64,000 bases of DNA from Deuterostichococcus epilithicus (taxonomy: Eukaryota; Chlorophyta; Trebouxiophyceae; Prasiolales; Stichococcaceae): contig JAVTLE010000021.1 in the NCBI GenBank assembly GCA_033439295.1, forward strand, positions 2,852,009 through 2,916,008. The letters are read 5' to 3'. Numbering within the stretch: the first letter of the stretch is position 1; the number at the start of each line of letters is the position of its first letter. Positions 1 through 10,750 of this stretch are shown piece after piece. A model generated the notes under the pieces. It had not been told where the DNA came from. It did no database searches and was given only the letters and a program-made list of their open reading frames with translations. A program made the position numbers and the translations under genes.

Positions 1-1080
1 CAGCAGGTGATGAGCGGTTGCCGCATTGCCTGCTGTTTTTGCAGGCCCAAAATCGAAGGCTGTGGTTGGCCGTCAAGGATCCGGGCTTGCGCTGAGGGTT
101 CACGTGCTGGATTTGCCCTGCTGCAGGTTCCCGGAGGGTTGGTGAGTGGCCGCCGCCGCAGGCAGCGGCGCCACTGCTGATCGCCCACTTTGTGGAAGAT
201 CATAACAGTATTGGTGCAGCGGTGCCAAACGAAGACTAGGCAGACCACTCAGCCAATAGAGTCGCCGGACAGCCAGCCCAATCACATTCTTCCCAGACTC
301 CGGAGCAGATTAGGCATCGTAGCTAGAATATGCCCTAACAGCGGGACATTGCAGAGTAGAATGTCTGCCTCTGCCGCTGATTGAACGCGCCTAAGACGAC
401 CATTGATTCCGTACATGTTTGGGTTTGTGCTGCGGCCTCCCCTTTGAGTGGCCTGTCGTGCACTTGCTGCTTGCGGCGCGCGCAGGCAGCGCGCGCAAAC
501 CCTTGTTCAACGGTATTGCGTGTTGTAAGGTTTGCTTGTCACCGGAATACATGCATCAGAGGAGATGGAGGCATTGCTAGGAGTAGGCCTCTGCATGCTG
601 AAAGCTTGCTCGTCCCGCCATGAACCGGTTCGAACAAATGCGCTGTTGGCTTTCGAGGCAACGCTGGTTACCATGCAACCAGCAAAATCAGGTCCGTATG
701 CTGGCTACTCTAGAGGGCCGAATCAAACCCTTGTTCAGCCCTGCACAGCTGCTTGCGCAGGGCGGTTCTGCATCGTGGGCCATGTGCTGCTGCATGCGTG
801 CGTTTGCTTCTGCAGGGAATGCCCTGATCAGTCCACCAGAGCGTCTCAACTCCCCGTCTGCAGATGCCGCTTGGTTTTGCACTTGCTTCGAGGCACCTGC
901 CTGGTCGCTGCTACTGCCGCCGCTCAACTACTTGAACATGCCAATGCCCACGCGCCTCTGGGTCTTAACGCTGACTGCCAGCATCGCCGCTGCCCGCACT
1001 TGTCGTGAAGGTGTTCTCGGCGCCGGCGAATCCAGGCCCTGGCAACAGGCCGCCAGCGTAATGCCGCCGCCGCCCGCACT
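1..1080. other. Left-edge spacer, 3' flank of eRF3
   Basis: No gene is recognised here. Open frames of up to 158 codons exist on the plus strand but carry no family motif and mostly begin with non-ATG codons. The stretch holds the 3' flank of the minus-strand eRF3 gene. At 992-1025 it carries a second copy of the sequence around the eRF3 stop codon (1072-1111), offset by about 80 bp. I see no TGTAA-type poly(A) signal on the minus strand. Confidence 0.5.
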
Positions 1081-1111
1081 CTAGGACGTCGTGAAGGTGT
1101 TCTCGGCGCCG
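992..1111. repeat. 80-bp-spaced direct repeat across the eRF3 stop codon
   Basis: The segments 992-1025 and 1072-1111 share a GCCCGCACT block followed by about 25 matching bases that encode the last eRF3 codons on the minus strand. The functional copy has six extra bases next to the stop codon. This looks like a tandem duplication of the 3' end of the last exon. Confidence 0.8.
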
Positions 1112-4100
1112 CCGCCGCCCTTCTTGCCAGACGGCAGCTTGATGATCTTGCCGATGGCGATCGTCCTGCGAGGCAGCAGTGTGTGTGCTTGTCAGACCAC
1201 TTCACGCAGCACAGGGCGAAGCCTGGGCGGGCGGCGCCTTTGGCTTCAGTGGCGCGGCAGGCCGCCCGCATGCACCCCTCCGCATCGCTTCCCACGCAGC
1301 CCTCTGTGATGCACTGCATCAATGCACTGCCTCCCCCCCTCACCCTCTTCTTCCGAGCCTCGTTCCTACCGAGCCTTCCGCCTGCCCACCTGCCCTCATC
1401 GCGCAGCGTGAAGCGGCCGAGTTGCGGGACGTTGGAGAACAGCTCCACGCAGATGGGCTTCTCCACCGCCAGCTGAACGATGGCTGCCTTGCCGCTCTTC
1501 ACGAACTTGGTCTGCGGCCGCAGAAGATGACAATGTGATGAAAAGATCAGGAAACGCAATGGCTACCGGCAGAGGGTCAACGAAAATGGTCGACGTCCAT
1601 GCCGTCTGATGTGAGGATGCACTCGGCTGTACGCTGTCGTAAAAGGCCTTGCGCCGGTTGGTGCCTTGTCTGCTGACCACTTGTTGACTGTCTCAGAGCC
1701 CCGCCACCGTGGCACCAACCGGCGCAAGGCCTTTTACGACAGCGTACAGCCAAGGCAGGGGGGCTGATGCGTGCCCCAGAAAGACGGCTGGACGGCAGTA
1801 TTGCTGCAGCACGGATCCTGACAGGCAATCTGCCAGCATAGACGCCAACAGGGAGAAGGGCGAAGTGGCAAAGTGGCAATTCAGCCTCGTTCCCTCATGC
1901 GCACCTTTTTCTTGGTCTTAGTGCGCGGGTCAATCTCCGCGATCATGGCAGTGCACTCACACTCCTCCACCACGCTGTGGATGTGCAGCACGCACTTGTA
2001 GCCGGCTGAGAAGATGGGCGTGTGCTCCAGCAGCTCCAGCACCTGCGGGGGGTGCAGGGTTTCAGCATTTCGCAGGGTTTTGCAGGGTGTCAAGGTTGCG
2101 GATGTGTCGAGGACTGCGCCCGGGTGGTGTTGGGCTGCACTGCGAGGGTGCGACGCCAACCAGCTGTCTGCCCCTGGACCCGCAGCAGGGCGAGGCTGGC
2201 CAGACGGGGTGCTCGAGCCGTCCCTACGGCAGGTGACGAGGAGAGCACGGCCACACGCAACTTGGAACAACTGCCATGAAGGGGGTCGCAAAACCTCTGT
2301 TGTGCCAAGGGCCGGCTTGACCGACGCCGCTCTGAGGCGCGTGCGGCAGGTCATCAAGCGGTGGCGGCCTCTCTGTTGCGGATATCTGTCAATGGAAGCA
2401 GGCAGTCACCTCTGCCCCCTGTCCCCAGAGTTGCAACGAGTTTCGGTCTAGAACTGGCATGCAGCTTCTTCTGGGATGTTGGCATTGCACAGGATGAAGC
2501 AGGGGTGACAAGGGAGGAAGCAGTGCCAGGAAATGTTACAAACCTCGCCTGCAGCTGCGCGTGGAAGTATGTAATGGTGGGGACCACTATTGAGGTCGCA
2601 CACCGCGAAGCTGGGGGGAATGCAAGTACAGCAGACGCCGTTCCCATAACTCGCCTGCAGCTGCGCCTGGAAGTAGGTGACGGTGGGGACGACCACGTTG
2701 GGGTCACAGATCACGAAGCCGGGCTGCACGTCCTCCTCGTCCACGCCTGTCAGGCGCAGCCGCAAGTTCTCGCCGCCGCGCGCCGCGCCCACCTCCGTCT
2801 CGTCGCAGAAGATGCTGGACACCTGCACCTTCATCCTGCGCAGGGGAGCGAACCAGCGCTCAGGATCTGGGGCGGGGCCGCGGAAGGTGCTGGCCACCTG
2901 CACCTCCATCCTGCGGCCGATCCTGAGCGGTGGAGGATTTAAGGGTCTATGTCAGGCGCGATCCGCGTCATCCCTACAAAGCTGCACCTCGACCCTGCGC
3001 GACAGGGGCCGGGGGTCAGCGGCGTCAGCCATCTGGTCTGGGGCCCAACAAGCCACTGGCTGCCAAACAAGTCACCGACCACACGCTGCGCCGATCTGGG
3101 CCGTTGCGGACACGCCTCAGGAGTCCAGGACGACTTAGCCAGTTGGACTGAGCCAGCCAAGAACGTCCAACCACTCTGCTGCTCCAATCTGGTCTCAGGC
3201 TGGCGGTGGCCGGCAGGCGGGAAACGACGGGGGGCGCACTTGTTGGGCATGAGCAGCAGGGTATCGCCCTTGCGCACGCAGCCGGCCTCGCTCTTGCCCA
3301 TGACGATGGTGCCCAGGTCCTTGAACTTGTCGATGACCGCCATGCGGAAGGGCGCCAGCGGGTCCCGGGGCGGCACATCCGTCGCGTCCAGCACCTCGAA
3401 CAGCGTGGGGCCCTTGTACCAGGGGCTGCGGCGGCAGAATGGAATGCTTAGGTGATGTTCTGTGCGTCTCTAGTAGCCAGAGCTGGTGGCCCGGTGCGCG
3501 GCAGGTGCCGTGGAGGGTCCACGGCGATGCCTCCGCCACATCCTGCACCTCGCACAGCTTGGGGCCCTTGTACCAGTGGCTGCAGCGGCAGATCAGAACA
3601 GGGCATCAAGGGCTGCGCTTGGGAGCCGAAGTGGACAAATGGGGCTTTTGGACGAGGTATGGACAGCTTTGCGGCGGTGTGCGCGGCAACTCGTGCCAGA
3701 TATTTGTACTCCAAGACTTCAGCACCTCATCGCACTGTTGTGACACGTTTTGTTACATGGAAGAGAACCTGGAGCCTGCAAACATTTAGCGCTTGTGACC
3801 AGTGTGGACGGTGGCGCGTACCAGGTCTTGGTTGCGTCCACCGGCTTCTTGATGTTGTCGCCGTACAGGCCGGAGATGGGGACGTAGGCGATGTCCTTTT
3901 TGGGGTTGTAGCCGCACGTCTTAAGAAAATCCGTCAGCTTTTTCTGCGGCAGAAGCAGGATGGCAGTCAGCTCGCTTCGGGGCGAGTGGATGATGTTCCG
4001 CTCTAGGTGAAAGAAGGCATGCAGGGTTGAGGGCGGTGCGGTCTCGTGATGCAATCCCATGAGGGTATCCGGGTATCCACGAGCTCAGAGGAGGCCGCTC

Positions 4101-6795
4101 CTTGCAGCCCGCTGACGACTCTGCAGCCGCCGAGTCCCGTCCAGACAAGTGCGCACCTGGATCTCCTTGTACCGGTCCTCGTTCCACTCGCCGTCCGGCC
4201 CCGTGATCGACGGCTCGTCCATCTTGTTGATGGCGACGATGATCTTCGTGACGCCCAGCGTTTTCGCCAGCTGCGCGTGCTCCCGCGTCTGGCCGCCGCG
4301 CTCGAAGCCCGCTTCGAACTCGGCCTGTGGCAGGTCACCACAGGGCGTTTCAGGACACTGCACCCAGTCAGTGCACACTCCACCAACCGCCCAACGCTGC
4401 ATGGCTCCATTTGATGCTGTCCATGTCTGCAGCGAGTCTGTCATCATCTGCACCTTGCCACTCCTGGCTGCAGCTGGGTACGTCTCGGCGGCGTGCTCGG
4501 CACGGATCGTGTGTGCTGCTGCAGCCGCACGGGTATTGCGCAGCAAGCAAGCAAGCAAGCAAGCAAGCAACAGCATGCGCTCCATGCAGAAGCTCCATCG
4601 CCAGTGTGCCGCCAGTGCAAAGTGAACTTCTTGCCTGCACATTAGCGCCAGTGGCACTGCAGCAACCGTTCTTGGCGGCCGCCAAGGAGCAAGCGGGGTC
4701 ACCTTGCGGGCGGAGATGACGAGCACGCCGACATCCGCCAGTGCCGCGCCGCCAATCATGTTGGGCACATAGTTCTTGTGTCCCGGCGCGTCCAGGATGG
4801 TATACCTCTTCTTCTCCGTCTCAAACAGCGCCCGCCCCACCTGCGGGGTGTCCACCAGGGGCGTGCCTGAGTTCTGGGAATCCCACAGCGCCAAGCGCAC
4901 TCGTTGCCAGACGCACTGGTTGTGGCGGCGGTGCAGCGGCATCAATGCCGCGACCGTCTCTGCGCCATGCCAAGGCACCGGCAGCTGCACGGGCCACCCT
5001 GGGCCGTACCGCAAGCCGCAGCGGCCCCTGCACAGCCTGGCGCCCATGAGTGCACATCCGTGGTGCCCATCCCATGCCAGACCCGCTCGGATCATGCAAC
5101 GCTGCCGCTGAAAGGCCTCCACTTTGGCGCCACTACAGCTCCGTGTCGTTTGAACGCCTTCCCGGCACATCAACTCCTTGCGAACCTGCTTGCCGCAGGC
5201 CAGCATGAGGCAGGACACCGTACCTCGACTGTCTTGCCCTTGGCGCGCTCCTCCTCGTTGGTGTCCATGATGTATGCCATGTACCACGACTCCCGATTCT
5301 TCTCCTTCGCCTCTCTGCACACACACGAGGAGCACACGGGCTCGCACCATGCCGCTTGCTGGCCCGCCAGCTCTGGTAGCCAGCCGGGTGCATGGCAGAC
5401 CAGGCGCCTGGCGCATATGGCAGCCACACAGTACATAGGACTTCCTGATGCCGAACTATTCGCCCGCGAACCACTGACAATGTGTTGAGGCGATCCAGAG
5501 TTCAGGCAACTGAGCGCATGGTCAGCAGCGATAGCGTAGATGCCGCGCGGCCGCTCACCGCTCATATTTCTGTATTGTTCGTTCGTCCACGCCGCCCGTC
5601 AGGAATAGGATCTGCCCACCGATGGTCGACTTGCCGGCATCCACATGGCCAATGAAGACCACGTTAATGTGCTCCCTGCACCACACGCAGGTGTTCGTGT
5701 TTGACAAAAAGCGGCCCTAGACAGGCAGCAAGGCGGGGCATCTTGCTCTTACGTTTGTTTTAATTCACAGCAGGCGCGCACACCATGAGATGACAGCTAT
5801 GCATGATCTGCAGAAGGTTGATTGACGCCACAGCAGCACCTTCGCATGCAAGGAGCGACACAAGCTGCAGGCAGCATGCTAATAGACGCACCGCCTCGAG
5901 TGTTAGGGCATCAAACGACCAGGAAAGATGGAGCTCACAGCGTGTGTGAATGGCACACCTGGAGTCCATCTCGGCAACCGAATCCACGACACTCTGCTGC
6001 TCGGCCGTCAGGCCCGATGCATCCCCTGCATCGCCCGGCGGAGCGGCAGCCGCTTCAGCTGGCAGTGGCGGCGCGGCGGCTGTGCTGGGGCTGGAGGCGG
6101 ACTCCTCGACCACAGGCGGCGTTAGAGCGGACGGCTGGTCGTCCACCGCCATGCGATCCAGCTGGTCCACCGTCTCCGCGACAGCTACAGATGCCCAGCA
6201 ATCACAGCGTCAGCGCTACCAAAAACTAGCCCGCGGAAGCGGTGTGTTAACGGCCACAGGCTACGGTGGTACGTTTGCCTGACAAGGGCAGAAGCATCTG
6301 TATGTTCATCGCCGCCTATGTGCAGCTGCAGCCGTGAGAAGAGCAGATCTACCTGAACCCAACGGTGCGCGAAGCAGGATGGTCAGATGGCTCACCAGAA
6401 GCTGGGTCATCTGCCTGCTGCATATCCGTGTCACCGCCATTCAATTGTGCACTACTTTGCAGATGGTCCTGCTCCGCCATGGCTGTGTCGGCTGCCTCCT
6501 GGGGCGCAGCAGCCGGTGTAGGGGCTCCTGCGTGGGACGGCTGCTGCTGTGTGGCTGCCGCGGACTGCTGCGCCGGCCCCGCAGGCTGAGCAGCGGCTGG
6601 CGGCGCCCAGCTGGACGCGCTGGGATTAAAGCTGAAGCTGGGCGCATTCACGTTCAAGCTAGCCTTGGGAGGCAGCACAATCTTTTCGCCCGTGTCGTCC
6701 TCCCACGAATCCGCCATCTCGCCTGTCTCTGAATTGGGATCCCCTCTCTCGGGGTTGAGCAATATCGGTTCTCGCACGCTGGTGCTGCTGGCCAT
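1081..6795 (-). CDS. ERF3: Eukaryotic release factor eRF3 (GTPase, 12 exons)
   Basis: Translation termination GTPase that partners eRF1 on the ribosome. Exons (5' to 3'): 6396-6795, 5959-6184, 5559-5675, 5224-5314, 4703-4840, 4157-4324, 3822-3943, 3240-3425, 2655-2835, 1905-2042, 1390-1511, 1081-1165; 657 aa with phases agreeing at all 11 junctions. The Pro/Ala/Gln-rich N-terminus has LNVNAPSF at about residues 47-54, matching the LNVNA core of the PAM2 (poly(A)-binding protein docking) motif of animal eRF3. The G domain follows: GHVDAGKST (about 218-226), [19 protein letters not shown] and PISGLYGDN. The barrel domains end with [12 protein letters not shown]. The fit to eRF3 rather than HBS1 or EF-1alpha rests on [19 protein letters not shown] and [14 protein letters not shown]. 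The start is taken at 6795 (MASSTS); 6717 (MADSWEDD) is an alternative. Exon 9 ends at a GC donor. It diverges from the AKR gene at 7089. Confidence 0.93.
1625..1751. repeat. Perfect 41-bp inverted repeat in eRF3 intron 10
   Basis: The left arm 1625-1665 and the right arm 1711-1751 are perfect reverse complements over 41 bases, separated by a 45-nt loop. The whole hairpin lies within the eRF3 intron 1512-1904. No coding potential explains it. It could be a small-RNA precursor, a short fold-back element or a recent inverted duplication. The arms are identical, so it is young or constrained. Confidence 0.92.
2544..3006. repeat. ERF3: Diverged copies of eRF3 exon 9 ends in flanking introns
   Basis: The 3' end of exon 9 (about 2650-2716) is repeated downstream in transcript order at about 2544-2610, including the unusual GC donor. 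The 5' end of exon 9 with its acceptor (about 2803-2844) is repeated upstream at about 2883-2915 (29 of 33 bases match) and more weakly at about 2981-3000. The exon at 2655-2835 is the only copy that reads through with the family sequence. Confidence 0.8.
3545..3594 (-). repeat. ERF3: Decayed copy of the start of eRF3 exon 8
   Basis: About 43 of 48 bases match 3391-3440, the 5' end of exon 8 together with its acceptor. Read on the minus strand it gives [13 protein letters not shown] against [13 protein letters not shown] in the real exon, then the similarity fades. It sits inside the intron 3426-3821 and keeps a usable acceptor, so it could act as a cryptic exon, though it lacks the rest of the domain. 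Confidence 0.82.
4543..4570. repeat. (GCAA)7 microsatellite in eRF3 intron 5
   Basis: Seven uninterrupted copies of a 4-base unit lie within the intron 4325-4702. Confidence 0.9.
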
Positions 6796-7088
6796 ATCGA
6801 TACAGGCCTTGTGGTGGCTGCAAAGGAAGGAGACGAGCGGCATGGCTACTTCGTCGGTCTTCACAACTGGCGACTTCCCAGCTGCCAGATGGAGCGCATA
6901 GTAGGACATCTGGTCGCAGAGGTGACCGTCGCTACGGCACAGCTGCGTTGCGGTGGATCCTCTTCTCCCTCTCTTCGTCTACATTCCACAGCATCTCCGA
7001 TCGTCTCATCCAGTGATCATCAGCCGAGTCTACAAGTTTTGCCGGCAGACGAGTCTTCAAATCAAGTTGGTTCTGCATCGATCTTTCA
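6796..7088. promoter_or_regulatory. Bidirectional promoter region eRF3 / AKR1
   Basis: Only 293 bp separate the two divergent start codons, so both promoters and 5' UTRs must share this stretch. I see no clear TATA box. The eRF3 frame stays open up to 6909, so an upstream eRF3 start inside this interval cannot be excluded. Confidence 0.5.
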
Positions 7089-9962
7089 ATGGCGCCTGTT
7101 ATCCCGACCCGCCCGCTGGGTGCCCAGGGCCTCCAGGCATCTGCTCAGGGACTTGGATGCAGTACGCTTCTCCTGTCCCCTTGTCATTCGCCGGGGTGCA
7201 CTTCATGTTTCTGAGCTCCACGGTCATGCATCAGCCCGCCGACATGTCCGAACGTCTGTGGTGAAACCAAGAATGAGCTCGCGATCTGCTGCAATCTGCG
7301 TGTGTGCATCATGGGCCGCGCCACTGCACCTTGAATGCTTGTGGTCGCCTGCAGTGGGCATGTCAGCATTTTACACTGCCGGAGAAGTTTCGGAAGAGGA
7401 GAGTTTAAAGGTCATCGCCCGCGCCCATGAGCTGGGTGTGACCATGCTCGACACCGCGGGTGCGGCCTGGCATCTCTGCATGCAACTTCTGCTGCCAAGT
7501 GCCGAAGTCGCACCTGAAGATGTTGGGACGAGGCCCTTTTTCCGTGTTCCTCACGGATCGCCTTCGCTTTGCAGATGTCTACGGCGTCGGCAAAAACGAG
7601 CGCCTGCTTGGCAAGCGCGCTCGCACCTGACTGTGATTTTGATGTTCAAGCATAGCTCACCCTGCATACGTCGCATTGTATCCTGAACAAAGCAACATGC
7701 AACACGGACTGAGCAGAGAGCGTTTGCTACTCGCAGCCAAGGCGCTGGCAGGCGGAAACCGGGACAAGTATGTTGTTGCCACCAAGTTTGCCAATGTCAT
7801 CAACGCTGATGGCACGATGAGCGTCCGGGGCGACCCTGAGTATGTCAGGTAAGTGCTGCACACTCAGCCCTCACCCCTCCACTCTGGCGGCTGCACAGGC
7901 GGCTTATACGGCTTGACCACAGTTTGACGCGACCCTCTGTGACGCCCTGCAGGCAGGCCTGCGAAAAGTCGCTGAAGGACCTCGGCATCGACACCATCGA
8001 CTTGTACTACATGCATAGGATGTCGGACACTCCCATAGAGGAGACGGTGAAGGCCATGGCGGTGCGTTTGCCGGTGCTTTCGCCAAGGTCACCCCCTCCC
8101 CGAGTGCAAGCGCGCACGTGCATGCGTGGGCGCCGCAGCTCCGAACCGCTAATCTGAATTGCATGTGTGCTGACGAGAAGGGGGCAACCAGCGAGAGTCA
8201 GTGACCTTGGGGAGCGCTGCGCTTACTGAGGACAGCATGCTCGCCGCCGCACCGCAGGAGCTTGTGAAGGAGGGAAAAGTTCGCTACCTCGGGCTCAGCG
8301 AGGTCTCTCCAGAGGCGCTGAGGCGGGCACACGCGGTACGTCGACGGTGATGCGCTTATTTATTGAAAGCACTTTCGATAAGCGCTCAATACCCTCGCCT
8401 GCCCTCGACCCATCTGCCAGCTTGTAGGCATTTTTTTGTCGTTTTCGTGCTCGAACTCGAGAACCGTGCGTGCCTACTGTGCCGCAAGGCTCGTCAATAG
8501 CCTCGCCGACAGGGCAGAGCAAGCGTGCCACCCCATCTCCGCAGGTGCACCCCATCTCCGCGGTGCAGCTGGAGTGGTCCCTGTGGGAGCGCTCCGCCGA
8601 GGTGGTGTCTCGCTATGTCTGCTTCAGCCCCACCTAGCGGGCTAACCCTGGAGACCCGATGAAAAGTCTGATGCTGGTAGCCGTCCATGCGCATCAGATG
8701 TGGGCTTTGATACGGCGGCTGGCTATCTCACGCCGTCATCGCTCTCGGCAGGCCAGCGGCTCTGCAGGGAGGCTCCAGCACATCATGCTCGCGCAGTAGG
8801 CCGTGGGCTGCACATTGTGGCTTCAAAATTCTTCATTATGTGAGTGCAGCCATGAAAATCTAATCACCTCATGCCCTGCAGCGTGACGTCGTCCCCGTGT
8901 GCCGGGAGCTGGGCATCGCCATCGTGTGCTACTCGCCGCTGGGCCGCGGCTTCCTGACCGGCCAGATCAAGTCCCGTGACGACCTGCCAGAAGATGACTT
9001 CCGGCGCCATGCGCCCCGATTCAGCGAGGAGAACTTTGACAAGGTGCGAACCTCGACGAGGTGCAGTCCTCAAAAGCCTCTGGCGCTGTCTGTGATTCGG
9101 TGCCACATTCCCTGCTTCAGGGCAGAGTAAACTGAAACCATGCGTCGGGAGGGGAAAAAACCGTCCCAGTACCTCTTACATCATGCGTACAGAACCTGGA
9201 GCTGGTGAGGAAAGTTGAGGAGATAGCGGCAAAGAAGGGCGTATCACCCGGCCAGATCGCGCTGGGCTGGCTGCACGCGCAGGGCGAGGACGTCTTCCCG
9301 GTGCGTCATCTTCATGCAGCTCGAGGAGTTGAATGACTGCCATCAGCTCGTGCCCAGCCTGCCTGTACTGGGCGACGCTGAACTGCAGCTCTGCCCTTCT
9401 CGAGTGCTCGAACCTGCCGGCATGCCCCGGCACATCGCTGATCCTTGACTCTGGATCCAGCACCTCGCCATGAGCTTGCCTTCGTGTCCGGATCGGATCC
9501 CCAGACTCGTGAGGAGGTGGTTTGTTGCGCCCGCAGATCCCGGGCACCCGGCGCCTCAACCGGCTGGAGGAAAACGTCCGCGGCTTTGCCGTGAAGCTGT
9601 CCAAGGAGGAGCTCGACGAGATTGATGCGGCCTTCCCCGAGGACGTTGCCGTCGGCGACAGGTTCGTGGACGTTGTTCACGTCATTCGTAGTCCAGCTAG
9701 CAAGGCTGCGCCGTGTCTGTTATGGTGGAACAGCAGGCGCAGCTGAGGTGTTGCACAGGGCACCCTGTGCTTCCCTTCGAGCTGCGCGCCTCCGACCACT
9801 GGTACTGCGCCATGCTGGCTTGATGCCTGGCATGCTGGCGGAGGGTGTGGACTTGCGGCTTGATGTAGAACAAGGGAGATGCGCTGAGTTGTTTGGTCGT
9901 GATGCGGATGCAGATATCCCGAGGACCACATGAAGTCAGCGCACGACAGCAGGAAGGGCTGA
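7089..9962 (+). CDS. Aldo/keto reductase, copy 1 (11 exons)
   Basis: NADPH-dependent carbonyl reductase of the plant AKR13/perakine-reductase type; the substrate cannot be told from sequence. Exons: 7089-7161, 7355-7459, 7575-7610, 7737-7848, 7953-8061, 8258-8335, 8545-8601, 8882-9043, 9193-9300, 9537-9661, 9914-9962; 337 aa. The catalytic tetrad is visible: Asp57 and Tyr62 (MLDTADVYG), Lys88 (VATKFA) and His130 (LYYMHR). [11 protein letters not shown] and [13 protein letters not shown] are typical of the family and its NADP site. There is no transit peptide, so it is probably cytosolic. Exon 3 ends at a GC donor (GCAAGC). Intron 8336-8544 is missing from the neighbouring copy 2. The start at 7089 is the first in-frame ATG, and the encoded [11 protein letters not shown] matches copy 2. 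Confidence 0.92.
8530..8570 (+). repeat. Short direct repeat at the 3' splice site of AKR1 intron 6
   Basis: The last about 15 intron bases before the AG at 8543-8544 (CACCCCATCTCCGC core) are repeated immediately after the splice site as the first coding bases of exon 7. The homologous place in the neighbouring gene (about 12245-12262) has one copy and no intron. Confidence 0.85.
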
Positions 9963-10750
9963 CTGGCGTCGACGATGCAGCCATGCACGTGGTGTATGCG
10001 CCAGCGGTGAGATCATGCCATCCTCAAGGCATGTATGTGTTAAGGATGCGCTTGAGCAGCCTGATACATCTGACCGCGTTCAAACACCTGGGCGGTGACT
10101 TGACTTGACCACCGCCGCAGTCAATTTTGCATTGAGATGAACTTGGGGTTGGTCGTCCGTGTTCACCGCCAGCAGTGATGCCGACCTGCCATGCTCCGGC
10201 GCTGTCGTCTTGGTCAATTTCGATTGACAATTCTATTGACATTCTGGCATGCTGTTTCACTGCTATCTGTTAAATGTAAACAATAAGCTTCGAGCAATTT
10301 TACGGCAGCTAAAGAACGGGGATGCAGCTGACGTTCCAGCAAGTCGCCGCCTTAGGGTGGCGCTGATAAACACAGTGGGTGGGGCTCTTGACTGGAAGTT
10401 GACGCACACGCACCACCCTCAGCTCTTCCCCGGCTGCTGCTCTCTGTCTGCAGACTGTCGCTCAGTTTTTTAGCGTGCTTTGTCAGCTTTGTCTGCAGCT
10501 GTGCCTGGTGACAGGGACTCGGATGTCGGACGTTGGCTGGTCCCGTCCATATGGCGCATGCGTCATGTCGAGCGATACCGAGCGACAAACGAGGGATGTC
10601 CACTTCAAATTTCTTGGCAAAAGCGATCTGCGCTCATGCCGCCGATCATTCGCAACATCCCAAACATTCAAAACCGCCCCCAAGCTTCGATTTCTGTCTC
10701 TCCAGCCGGGCCCCTGGACGTGCGTGGACCCGCGCGTTACGTTTCAATCG
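9963..10750. promoter_or_regulatory. AKR1-AKR2 spacer with poly(A) candidate and AKR2 promoter
   Basis: Contains the AKR1 3' flank, with a TGTAA at 10275-10279 about 313 nt after the stop as a candidate algal poly(A) signal, and the AKR2 upstream region. A small hairpin, GTCAAT-TTCG-ATTGAC, lies near 10213-10228. No further gene is seen. Confidence 0.4.

Noticed and set aside
617-660. GGTTCGA-like box that resembled a tRNA T-arm
   Set aside because: No matching acceptor stem or anticodon arm can be folded around it.
3545-3594. Calling the exon 8 copy as a real alternative eRF3 exon
   Set aside because: Similarity fades after about 20 codons and the GTPase/barrel residues that follow are missing, so it is listed as a decayed copy only.
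4085-5416. 443-codon minus-strand frame in eRF3
   Set aside because: It reads through three eRF3 exons and the introns between them. Splitting at the splice sites gives the conserved GTPase sequence.
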